Source: Symsagittifera roscoffensis (taxonomy: Eukaryota > Xenacoelomorpha > Acoela > Convolutidae). From it: DNA of 64,000 bases. Location: NCBI RefSeq assembly GCF_963678635.1, contig NC_087069.1, positions 28,808,776 to 28,872,775 on the forward strand, given 5' to 3'. A model generated the notes under the pieces. That model was not told the origin of the DNA. It saw only the letters and a program-made list of their open reading frames with translations, and searched no databases. Position 1 is the stretch's first letter. The number at the start of each line of letters is the position of its first letter. A program made the position numbers and the translations under genes. Shown here one piece after another: positions 32,349 to 41,716 of this stretch.

Positions 32349-32862
32349 GAAATTTACTTATGCTGGTCTTGAATGTTGCCACGGTTCCAATCTTAACATC
32401 TATTTGCTGATTTATCGAATTCATTGCCAATATGCTATCAACTATTTGAGCGAGATCTGAGATTTTTCTCTTTTATTTGAGTGCGCACAAATTGATTTGA
32501 ATTCAATTTTTTCTTTGACATTCAGCAACCTACTTATTTATTACAAAATGCCCACTTCACAAGGTTGAAGCCGCAAAAATTCTCGATAAACCTCCTTTCA
32601 AAATCTTTTTTCTGCCGGATAGTGAATGTCATCAGTGATTTTTTGAGATGCCGTGTCACAAAATTATAGACTGATCAGTAGTCTCAAACAGGCAGGTTCG
32701 GATCTTTCTTAGCAGATTATGCTGATCAAAGTTAACATTTAGTTATCTTGTACGTGGTCTTTGAAACGCCGATGTTTTTTTGTACACATTGTTGCAACAA
32801 TTTCAATTCTTTTTTTGCCCGTTTTTAGAAATTCCCCGACGGGTAACATGAGATCTTTTACA
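32349..32862. other. Intergenic DNA, no gene
   Basis: Possible 3' part of the LINE fossil; no motif was recognised. Confidence 0.4.
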
Positions 32863-32897
32863 ACTATACTACTACTATTACTACTACTACTACTACT
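32863..32897. repeat. (ACT)n microsatellite
   Basis: About eleven ACT triplets with one or two interruptions. It lies just outside the BEL element's 5' LTR. Confidence 0.85.
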
Positions 32898-32941
32898 TCA
32901 TGAAGTTTTCAGGAAATAGAGTTCATTCACACCGCCATAAC

Positions 32942-33430
32942 TGTTGCAGCGCAAATATAATACAATAGTACAAATGCATATAAACGTAAATGTGCGAGAG
33001 TATAAATGCATATAAATGTAAATGCACATAGGGACAGTAGCCAAGCGTATACATGGTGCGTCCCGGCGGGTTCGGCGCCGGTTCGAATCCCGATTAGGTC
33101 ATTTCCTTTCTAGCACTCGAATATGCACCGAACTTGTTGGGATGCTCCGTAACCAGGTTCGACCCCCCAAAACCGATTTTAACCGTCTTTTCGCTCTAAT
33201 TTGGTTCAGCCTTGATTAAGGCTGACCTTTAAAAAGAGCAATTTGTCTCAAGGACAAATACTGGCCATTTATGCAGCTTGCTTTGAGTTATGCAGTTTTT
33301 TGTGCCCGATGTTACCGATAACAATAGAAAAACTTGTTAAAAATATCGTTATTTTCCCGATAAAATACGCGTTATAATTCAAGTATTTGAAAACAGATTT
33401 TATCACGAAGTGTGGAGATTGACGCGCACA
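32942..33430 (+). repeat. 5' LTR of the BEL/Pao element with tRNA-like boxes
   Basis: TG...CA ends. It contains TAGCCAAGCG (33,038-33,047, A-box-like) and GGTTCGAATCC (33,080-33,090, an exact B-box consensus), 42 bp apart and in sense orientation. Tandem 'aaatgcatataaa.gtaaatg' repeats lie just upstream (32,975-33,030). The inverted pair 'cagccttgattaaggctga' is near 33,208. Confidence 0.95.
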
Positions 33431-33452
33431 TTTTGGCGCCCCACAAGGGACT
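33431..33452 (+). promoter_or_regulatory. Primer-binding site of the BEL element
   Basis: Three bases after the LTR, TGGCGCCCCACAAGGGAC is close to the complement of tRNA-Lys 3' ends (TGGCGCCC.AACAGGGAC in animals). The TGG start complements the CCA tail of tRNAs. Confidence 0.7.
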
Positions 33453-33551
33453 CGAGTTTACCTTAATTGTAGTTATTACATAGCGTGCAGGCTCGCAGTC
33501 TGGAATGGTCATTCAGTTTTTTTTACAATCATGGCTGGGCGATAGTCAATT

Positions 33552-33863
33552 TTACTGATGGCCAATTTGAGAAGTGTGACATTCAGTTCGCATTAGAGCC
33601 TTGTGGATGAGAATGTTGTTATTACCGCAACACTCCTTAGTTGCCTCTAGAAGGATAGCCCCCAGGAGGTCTTTCCCAGTCAGTAATTGAAGCACGTACC
33701 ACGTCTTGTACGCAACTGATCCGACCAGCAACACAACAAGCAGCAACACGAATAGTTGAACAAACTTCTTCATCTCCAGCGTCAGAATTTTGTAAGACCA
33801 GCCGCCAGAGTTTTGTAAGATATACTGGAGTGTGTGAAGCTGGTGCCAGAGGTCAAAAAACAC
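33552..33863 (-). CDS. Antisense frame with membrane segment inside the BEL leader
   Basis: From the ATG at 33,773 the minus strand encodes 73 residues: a start MKKFVQLFVLLLVVLLVGSV (signal or anchor), then a region with CC and two further features (KECCGNNN, RTECHTSQ). The open frame extends upstream to 33,863, where 'cttatttacag' forms a good acceptor on the minus strand. It could be an exon of a captured host gene or an antisense gene of the element. No family is recognised. Confidence 0.3.
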   Translation of the reverse strand: MFFDLWHQLHTLQYILQNSGGWSYKILTLEMKKFVQLFVLLLVVLLVGSVAYKTWYVLQLLTGKDLLGAILLEATKECCGNNNILIHKALMRTECHTSQIGHQ

Positions 33864-34447
33864 CTGTAAATAAGCAAGTTCAGAGGCATCAGTCCTTCAT
33901 TACATGGATTTCATGGCTTTTCAGAATTGAATATGCCTGCGTCAACATTAGATTTACCAATCACCAGAAGTCCTCCTCCCAGCCCCACTTCTTGAGTGAC
34001 CCTCCTCATCGAGAAAGTGTGTTTCATTCCCACAGACAGGCACGAGAGACCTTTGTTCAGACTCGTGAGAGAGAAACTTCTTCCGGTGCCGAAAATCTCC
34101 AAAATCGTCAAGAACTGTAAGACTCTTCTAGTTTTTTTTCAAAATCTTTCTGTGCGATAAAATTACATACGATGTTCTATTGTGTATCCCAACTCAAAGC
34201 AAGCTACAAGTGGTAATTTTTTCCCGATACCACAAACTTTTGGGTAATTGTGAACGGATTGAAAATCCAAAAAATCGGATCATAGACAAGGGGTACTAGA
34301 CTAGTTTTTTGGATTGGTTTATGACTCGAACCTGCTGACCAAAATTTTCCGAAAAATTTTGGGAAAAAAGAAAAAAAAATAGCCAAAAATTCCTCAAAAC
34401 GTCCCCATAATTCTGCGAAACTGTGCTGTAACATGACACCAACCTTA

Positions 34448-34768
34448 TGGTAAGTGGTCTGGTAGCGAAATATCAGGCAAATTAAGTTGAGTTTTTTCAT
34501 CCTCAGGTTTTTTCCGCGTGTGCTGTTGGAACTTAACCAATTTGCCTGATCCCCCACCCACATTGGTGAAACTGTAAGCCAGTTCGCTTCAAGTAAATAT
34601 AAGCCGTTTCAGCCCGTCCGATTATTGACTTCGTTGCGCGACACTAATGTTAAGTGGTCAGGTACGGTGATATTAAGTGAGTTAAGTTGAATTCTTTCAT
34701 CCTCAGGTTTACTCCGTGTGCGTTGTTGGAGTTCAACCGACCTACTTAATTTCCCCACCCCAGTGGTA
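34448..34768 (+). repeat. Pair of direct repeats in the BEL leader
   Basis: Two ~118-bp copies (34,448-34,566 and 34,650-34,768) share 'taagtggtc.ggta', 'ttaagttga.tt.tttcatcctcaggttt' in pieces, 'ccgtgt' and 'cccca.ccc'. Copy 1 has GTAAGT and TTTTCATCCTCAG at intron-like spacing (~55 bp). Possibly a splicing or RNA-packaging element of the leader. Confidence 0.5.
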
Positions 34769-35009
34769 CTTTAGCGTAACGTAGCCGTCGCATAGGTCTC
34801 TTGAGTGTATGGTATTCATTCTAGGAGCTAGTTCCTTGGATCACGCGCTCTGTATACTATCCGCCCCGTCTCAAAAGCGTGTGAAAGAGACTTGTTTCAC
34901 AAAGCCCGGCTTAAGCCTTGACTTTAATGCCAGGTAAAATTATTTGTAGATTTACTTGAGTGAAAATACAGTTTTTTCTGAGAGTCGTTTATTTCTGAAA
35001 TTTTTAAGC

Positions 35010-37290
35010 ATGGAAGTTAAGTTTCAGAAGAAAATTAGGAAGTTGTTTGAGAAACGTAGCAACCTCGAAAACGAACTTTATAAATGCCACGAAATAATTT
35101 TAGAACACATAGAGAGTCAGAGTCGTTGCTCAAAAATTGATACTTATATTGAAAAATGTAGGAACTATATAGAACAAGCGGTCGAGATAAATACTGAGTT
35201 GATTGATATGGCTGCAAAAAGTGCCAATCCCGACGAATTGATACCGGCACAGGATATGTGGCTTCATAAGTTGACTCAAAGCAACGATAAATTTCTGCAG
35301 GTAGCTATCACATATAAAACAAGTTTTGAGGCAGTAACAGAGCCGCACAAAATAGAAAGCAGCTCAAAAGTTTCTCATCATTCTGAAAAAAGTGAAAAAC
35401 CCCGGTCGTATAAAACAGATACCCGCTCTAAGTTAGTTGTCGCATCGAAGCAGTCGACATCAGCAATCGGGTTCTCAGAAATCGAGTTATACCGCCGCTC
35501 CGTCGAAAACACTTTCTGAGAAAAAGCGCGATTTAATGATTTTAAAGAAACATCAAGAGGAACTTGAGGTATCATTAAGACTGAAAGAACAACAAAGCCG
35601 CTTAGAGTTGGAAGAATTGGCTGAAGAACACAGGAAAAAACTGGCAGAAATTGAGTTGAAAGGGCTTGAGTTAGAAGATGAGTTGTCGGAAATCAGCGAG
35701 ACTGCTGAGGAAAGTGGTTTAACTCGAATCTCTCGACAACTAACAATAGACGAAAAGGATCGTACGCGTCACTGGGTCGAATCTGTCGACCACAATCAGC
35801 CTGATGCTGTTGTAGTTCCCAATCAAGAGCAGCACGTTCGTTCAACAGCTCCTGAGGCAACTTATCCTGCATAAACAAATTACTTGGTCTCATCAAGTTT
35901 TACAGGAGTCAATAATGGCCAGGCAGCTTCTAGTGATCCGGGATTGTATTACAGTAACCACGTTCACGGACAACAACATAATTTGTCGAATTTGGTCCGA
36001 TCGCAGGTTTCCATTAACAATCCAATAGGGTTACAACAGGTCATTCAACCTGTTTCTAATAATTTGCCTCAGCAAACTTTTTTGTCCACTCATCCGGTGC
36101 TAGGCAATCCAAACACAGGTTCAGTAGTCCCGGTAACTTCTGAAAACTATTTTGCTTCACCAACATCTGCAGAAGTTCCTTCTGGTGTATCACCGTTTGT
36201 TCCTGCATCAACAGCAATTAATCAGGTTTCTTTGAGTCATCAAACTACAGGATTAGTAGTAGCTGGCTACCAAGCACCTGTAATCCCATCACAACAACAT
36301 ATGGGTGTTCCCGTTAGTAGTTACAACTTTTCAAGCGACCACTATAATCCGTATAGTAATGTGTGGAGACCAGCTGTTGCTGCCCCTTTAATGTCAGCTC
36401 AACAACACTACGTTCCTTCGACAACTGTTTTCTCCGCAGTAACTCCGATTGTTCCTACGAACAATTTTGTTCCTTACACAAGTGGAGGGACTGTGTTCTT
36501 TGCGCAGCCTGAAAACTTTTCACATGCTAATCAACCGTTTGTTCCTGATTGTCACGGTAACTCTTCGAGTTACACAGAACCAACTCCCGGTAATTCACCA
36601 GGTGCAGACGTCGAGCGTCCACTTTCGACACGAGAGTTGGTTAATATGCTCATGCACAGCCGAAAAGATCATCTCCCTGAGTGGAAGCTGACCCAGTTCG
36701 ATGGCAACCCAATTGTTTGGCATGAGTGGTTTGGGCAATTCACATCGACGGTCGATTCAGCCATACTCAGTGACGATGAAAAGCTTACCCATCTGAAAAC
36801 GCTCGTAGTGGGTAAAGCAAAAGCCGCAATCGCTGAGTATAGCTATAGCGGAGTACTATATAAAGACGCATTAGCAACTCTTCAAAGAAAGTTCGGGCAG
36901 CCGCATGCTGTAGTAGGGGCTCATCTAGACAAATTGAATAATTTTCCGCCGCTGAAAATGCATAACTCGGAAAATGTAATTGGATTTTCCTCTGCAATTT
37001 CTGGACTTGTTGCCGTATTCAAGTCCCTGTCTTTTAACGACGACCTGAAAAGTGTTAACTTACTGAATCAAGCTGTGAGTAAGCTTCCCCCAAACCTTAT
37101 GGAGGCATGGTCGATGCAAACCGTAAGACGCCAATGGCATAGACCAACTCTGCTAGATTTCAACGAATGGCTTAAAGAAAAGGCGGAGGGTCATGAGAGG
37201 CTAAAAACTATCAATTCTAAGGGTAAGTCTGAAGAACCAGTTGCGCCGTATTCAAAGAGAAAAACGCTACGCAGCGAGCGAAACATGTAG
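35010..37290 (+). pseudogene. gag: BEL/Pao Gag
   Basis: Gag builds the particle. The first ATG of the long frame is at 35,010 (MEVKFQKKIRKLFEKRSNLE). A frame change between about 35,440 and 35,519 leads to a Lys/Glu-rich coiled-coil segment (RLKEQQSRLELEELAEEHRK), then a TAA at 35,872. The same frame continues 35,875-37,290 with a Gln/Ser/Pro-rich stretch and the Pao Gag core (DUF1759-like: LPEWKLTQFDGNPIVWHEWF, LTHLKTLVVGKAKAAI, HLDKLNNFPPL). The last third is repeated downstream by the internal duplication. Confidence 0.85.
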
Positions 37291-38417
37291 CCGAACAAAA
37301 ACTTTGCTTTGCGTGTTTACAGAGCAATCACAGTTTTCGTAATTGTAGCAAGGCCAGAATGTGCCCCAAGCCAGATTGTGAGAGCACGCACAACGTGCTG
37401 TTACATGGAGCCGAGAAAATTTTTCCTCCTAAGGACGCCAAAAATTCCCCGGCGTCAGGTACCGCAAGTATCGACTAACGCTGCCGTCGGCGATGTTCAT
37501 AGCCAGGAGTCAACTAAAGGCCTCCTGCCAGTTGCATCACTCGTCGTCTCTTCGGATGCGACGATTACTAATGCCCTAGCTCTTTGCGATAGTGCTTCCA
37601 CGCACTCATGGGTGTCCGCCAATCTCGTAAAACGCCTCCATTTGGTTGTCACTCCCGTTAACCTCACCATAAATGGATTCAATTCCACGAGCTTGATGAA
37701 AACTCAGCAAGTAAGTTTTTCAAGTTTCCGCCGAAACGAATAATAGTGAATTTTCGTTTTCTTTTCGAGCTTATGTTAAGGATCATATTCGTATTGGATC
37801 GGATAGCATAAGCATTCCTGAATTACAGGAAAAATACCCGCAGTTGGCTCCGATCAAACCTAGACTTTATAAGTATGAGGACGTCGAAAAAATTATTGGA
37901 CAGGATTTCTACCATGCCATAAGACCCGTTGAGTACCTTCTGGGGGAGGACTCTATTTCACCGTGCGCCGTACGCCTTCCGATAAGTTGGGTTTTAAGCG
38001 GTCCGTTACCGCCGTCCTTTAATTCGAACTCGTCTTGCTTTAAGTGTGTTGTCGAAGACATGTCTCTTGCGGACCAAATTAAAACTTGGTACAAGTTGGA
38101 GTCATATGGAGCCTTCAAGCAGGTAGATGCCCGTTCCGCCGCCGACAAACGCGCTTTGTCCGTTTTGAAAAATGACACCTTTCACGATGGTGAGAGGTAC
38201 ATTGTACCAATGATTTGGAACGATCAGAAAAGTAGTTTACCGAATAACTATTTTTCCTCCTTAGCTCAATTAAAGTCTTTGGAAAAGAGGCTAGATAAGG
38301 ATCCGTCACTCCGTGAAAAATACGCCGAAACAATAAGAGAAGATATAGAAAAAGGATATGTCATAACCGTTAAGGCACATGATCCCAAATCACGAGCCGA
38401 TCGTGAGTGGTATCTCC
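36711..38417 (+). repeat. Internal tandem duplication of BEL, copy 1 (1,707 bp)
   Basis: Identical to 38,418-40,124 except for about five substitutions. It covers the Gag core, zinc knuckles, protease and the start of the RT region. The junction at 38,416 has only CC in common, so it looks like an illegitimate join rather than recombination between repeats. Confidence 0.95.
37250..37743 (+). pseudogene. pro: Nucleocapsid knuckles and aspartic protease, first copy
   Basis: In one frame (37,290-37,480) lies a CX2CX4HX4C knuckle (CFACLQSNHSFRNC) and a second Cys/His cluster (CPKPDCESTHNVLLH), the usual Pao pair. In another frame (37,309-37,743) is the protease with ALCDSASTHSWVSANLVKRL (active-site D-S-A; family D-[ST]-G) and VVTPVNLTINGFNS. 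Two frame changes are needed to read both; since the second copy has the same changes, they predate the duplication. Confidence 0.8.
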
Positions 38418-38497
38418 AATTGTTTGGCATGAGTGGTTTGGGCAATTCACATCGACGGTCGATTCAGCCATACTCAGTGACGATGAAAAGCTTACCC
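37765..38497 (+). pseudogene. pol: Start of BEL RT region, truncated by the duplication junction
   Basis: It reads KPRLYKYEDVEKIIGQDFYH ... PISWVLSGPLPPSF, the Peptidase_A17/RT-associated region of Pao. At 38,417 it is cut by the junction back into Gag sequence and ends at a stop (38,503). Confidence 0.8.
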
Positions 38498-38997
38498 ATC
38501 TGAAAACGCTCGTAGTGGGTAAAGCAAAAGCCGCAATCGCTGAGTATAGCTATAGCGGAGTACTATATAAAGACGCATTAGCAACTCTTCAAAGAAAGTT
38601 CGGGCAGCCGCATGCTGTAGTAGGGGCTCATCTAGACAAATTGAATAATTTTCCGCCGCTGAAAATGCATAACTCGGAAAATGTAATTGGATTTTCCTCT
38701 GCAATTTCTGGACTTGTTGCCGTATTCAAGTCCCTGTCTTTTAACGACGACCTGAAAAGTGTTAACTTACTGAATCAAGCTGTGAGTAAGCTTCCCCCAA
38801 ACCTTATGGAGGCATGGTCGATGCAAACCGTAAGACGCCAATGGCATAGACCAACTCTGCTAGATTTCAACGAATGGCTTAAAGAAAAGGCGGAGGGTCA
38901 TGAGAGGCTAAAAACTATCAATTCTAAGGGTAAGTCTGAAGAACCAGTTGCGCCGTATTCAAAGAGAAAAACGCTACGCAGCGAGCGAAACATGTAG
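38418..38997 (+). pseudogene. gag: Gag core fragment, second copy
   Basis: Repeats the Gag core C-terminal third (IVWHEWFGQFTSTVDSAILS to the stop at 38,995). Its N-terminus is missing because the duplication starts inside Gag. Confidence 0.85.
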
Positions 38998-39450
38998 CCG
39001 AACAAAAACTTTGCTTTGCGTGTTTACAGAGCAATCACAGTTTTCGTAATTGTAGCAAGGCCAGAATGTGCCCCAAGCCAGATTGTGAAAGCACGCACAA
39101 CGTGCTCTTACATGGAGCCGAGAAAATTTTTCCTCCTAAGGACGCCAAAAGTTCCCCGGCGTCAGGTACCGCAAGTATCGACTAACGCTGCCGTCGGCGA
39201 TGTTCATAGCCAGGAGTCAACTAAAGGCCTCCTGCCAGTTGCATCACTCGCCGTCTCTTCGGATGCGACGATTACTAATGCCCTAGCTCTTTGCGATAGT
39301 GCTTCCACGCACTCATGGGTGTCCGCCAATCTCGTAAAACGCCTCCATTTGGTTGTCACTCCCGTTAACCTCACCATAAATGGATTCAATTCCACGAGCT
39401 TGATGAAAACTCAGCAAGTAAGTTTTTCAAGTTTCCGCCGAAACGAATAA
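38960..39450 (+). pseudogene. pro: Nucleocapsid knuckles and aspartic protease, second copy
   Basis: Same arrangement as at 37,250-37,743, with the same frame changes and a few substitutions (Arg to Lys, Cys to Ser, Val to Ala). The active-site peptide LCDSASTHSW is unchanged. Confidence 0.8.
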
Positions 39451-39550
39451 TAGTGAATTTTCGTTTTCTTTTCGAGCTTATGTTAAGGATCATATTCGTA
39501 TTGGATCGGATAGCATAAGCATTCCTGAATTACAGGAAAAATACCCGCAG

Positions 39551-41716
39551 TTGGCTCCGATCAAACCTAGACTTTATAAGTATGAGGACGTCGAAAAAAT
39601 TATTGGACAGGATTTCTACCATGCCATAAGACCCGTTGAGTACCTTCTGGGGGAGGACTCTATTTCACCGTGCGCCGTACGCCTTCCGATAAGTTGGGTT
39701 TTAAGCGGTCCGTTACCGCCGTCCTTTAATTCGAACTCGTCTTGCTTTAAGTGTGTTGTCGAAGACATGTCTCTTGCGGACCAAATTAAAACTTGGTACA
39801 AGTTGGAGTCATATGGAGCCTTCAAGCAGGTAGATGCCCGTTCCGCCGCCGACAAACGCGCTTTGTCCGTTTTGAAAAATGACACCTTTCACGATGGTGA
39901 GAGGTACATTGTACCAATGATTTGGAACGATCAGAAAAGTAGTTTACCGAATAACTATTTTTCCTCCTTAGCTCAATTAAAGTCTTTGGAAAAGAGGCTA
40001 GATAAGGATCCGTCACACCGTGAAAAATACGCCGAAACAATAAGAGAAGATATAGAAAAAGGATATGTCATAACCGTTAAGGCACATGATCCCAAATCAC
40101 GAGCCGATCGTGAGTGGTATCTCCCGCATCACCCGGTGTTGAACCCGAATAAACCCGGTAAGGTGCGCCGAGTCCTCAATGGGGCATCGAAGTGTCATGG
40201 CGCTTCCTTGAACAAATCTCTGTTGGTTGGCCCGGATCTCCTTCAAAATCTCATTTTTGTACTTTTAAGATTCCGTCAGCATAAAAACGCCGTTTCAGCT
40301 GACATTGAAGGGATGTTTTTACAGGTTGGAGTCCGTGAAGAAGATCAACCTTCTCTTCGTTTTTTGTGGCGGGAGGACCCCACATCAAGTGTGGTAGTTC
40401 ACCAATATACGCGTCACATTTTTGGTGCTCGTGACTCGCCGACTTGTGCGAATTTTGCTTTGCAGAAGACTGCATCGGATAATCAAGCTGAGTACCCCGA
40501 AGCTTCTTCGGCTGTTGTCCAGAAATTTTATATGGATGATTATCTGGATTCTTTTCAAAACAGGGATGACGCATTGAAATTAAGTAGGGATTTAATCTCG
40601 TTGCTTAAATTAGGTGGATTTCGACTGACAAAATTTGTCAGCAACGTGCCCGACGTAACAACCGCTCTTGATCCGGACAACCGTGAGTCCAATTCGTCTA
40701 TTAAAGATATTTGTGCGAGTCCAGACCAGTCGTCGCATGTTCTCGGTCTTAAGTGGGATCACGTAATAGATACCTTAGTCGTTAGTAGAGGGGTTGATCG
40801 TCCACTACACAAAGCAATCACTCAGCGTACCGTGTTGAGTTTTGTTTCCTCTGTTTTTGATCCAATTGGGTTAGTGGCTCCGTATACCGTGAAGGCTCGC
40901 CTTCTATTAAAAGATATCTGGCGAATCAGCGGTCAAAAATGGGACGATGATCTGCCAGAGGAAATCAAAAAGCAATTCCTTGAGTGGCACTCAGGCCTTC
41001 ATTTGTTAGGTTCTCTGACAATACCTCGCAGCTATTTCACTGAACCTTTCGACCGAATAGAACTTCACATGTTCGGTGATAGTTCGCAGGATGTTTTCTG
41101 TGCCGTCGCTTTCCTTCGTGCGCGACTTGTTAGCTCCCATCAGACCAAATTAGCCTTTGTGTTTGGCAAAGCCCGTGTCGCGCCTATGAAAGCGCTTTCT
41201 ATTCCAAAGTCAGAGCTTCAAGCGGCTCTTCTTGCAACCCGCTTAAAAGAAGAAATTTTGAATGGTCTCACTTTCAAAGTTACGGATATTTTCATGTGGA
41301 CAGATAGTACCACTGTTCTCCAGTGGCTTCACTCTTGTAGTAAACTACCCGTTTTCGTTGGTAATCGCACTGGCGAGATTCTGGAGTCTACCAGCACTGA
41401 TCAGTGGCATCACATACTTAGCGGTGATAACCCAGCTGATACCGGTACACGAGGGATTTCTTCGGAAGCCCTCAAGGAAAGCAGCTGGGTTAATGGCCCT
41501 AGTATATTGAGAACAACTGATTGGCCATTCAAGCCGGATACAAGGGTTATTGATAAAATAAGACTCAAAGGACCATCATGTGATATCGACATTTGTCTGG
41601 AAAATTCGTCCAATTTCGTCGTCGATGTTTTGACAGAAAAAATTCTTCCCTCCGGAAAATGGGAAAGATTCAACTCAATTGTAAACTACAAACGCGCAGT
41701 AGCATTTTTATTATGA
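39551..41716 (+). CDS. pol: BEL/Pao reverse transcriptase and RNase H
   Basis: Open for 721 codons, the best preserved large transposon frame here. Residues ~1-190 form the Pao region before the RT (KPRLYKYEDVEKIIGQDFYH). The RT shows RRVLNGASKCHGASLNKSLL, AVSADIEGMFLQVGV, FGARDSPTCANFAL and the catalytic KFYMDDYLDSF (YMDD near residue 330). RNase H follows at ~500-640: MFGDSSQDVF (Asp), PKSELQAALLATRL (Glu), MWTDSTTVLQWL (Asp) and NPADTGTRG (Asp). All catalytic residues are present. The frame ends in TGA at 41,714, and the integrase continues in the same frame after it. Confidence 0.9.
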   Translation: MAPIKPRLYKYEDVEKIIGQDFYHAIRPVEYLLGEDSISPCAVRLPISWVLSGPLPPSFNSNSSCFKCVVEDMSLADQIKTWYKLESYGAFKQVDARSAADKRALSVLKNDTFHDGERYIVPMIWNDQKSSLPNNYFSSLAQLKSLEKRLDKDPSHREKYAETIREDIEKGYVITVKAHDPKSRADREWYLPHHPVLNPNKPGKVRRVLNGASKCHGASLNKSLLVGPDLLQNLIFVLLRFRQHKNAVSADIEGMFLQVGVREEDQPSLRFLWREDPTSSVVVHQYTRHIFGARDSPTCANFALQKTASDNQAEYPEASSAVVQKFYMDDYLDSFQNRDDALKLSRDLISLLKLGGFRLTKFVSNVPDVTTALDPDNRESNSSIKDICASPDQSSHVLGLKWDHVIDTLVVSRGVDRPLHKAITQRTVLSFVSSVFDPIGLVAPYTVKARLLLKDIWRISGQKWDDDLPEEIKKQFLEWHSGLHLLGSLTIPRSYFTEPFDRIELHMFGDSSQDVFCAVAFLRARLVSSHQTKLAFVFGKARVAPMKALSIPKSELQAALLATRLKEEILNGLTFKVTDIFMWTDSTTVLQWLHSCSKLPVFVGNRTGEILESTSTDQWHHILSGDNPADTGTRGISSEALKESSWVNGPSILRTTDWPFKPDTRVIDKIRLKGPSCDIDICLENSSNFVVDVLTEKILPSGKWERFNSIVNYKRAVAFLL

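Larger units (their letters stand above)
38418..40124 (+). repeat. Internal tandem duplication of BEL, copy 2 (1,707 bp)
   Basis: Second copy, running uninterrupted into the RT at its right end. The frame of its Gag part (38,407-38,997) does not match the upstream RT frame at the junction. Confidence 0.95.

Noticed and set aside
32863-32897. CRISPR or telomeric repeat
   Set aside because: Simple ACT microsatellite. No array with regularly spaced unique spacers occurs anywhere in the window; the 75-bp and 31-bp repeats have no spacers.
33031-33105. tRNA gene
   Set aside because: A- and B-box sequences are present but acceptor and T-stems do not pair; kept only as a tRNA-like promoter in the LTR.
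35437-35519. Programmed frameshift site in BEL Gag
   Set aside because: No slippery heptamer or downstream structure is evident where the frames overlap; a simple indel is more likely.
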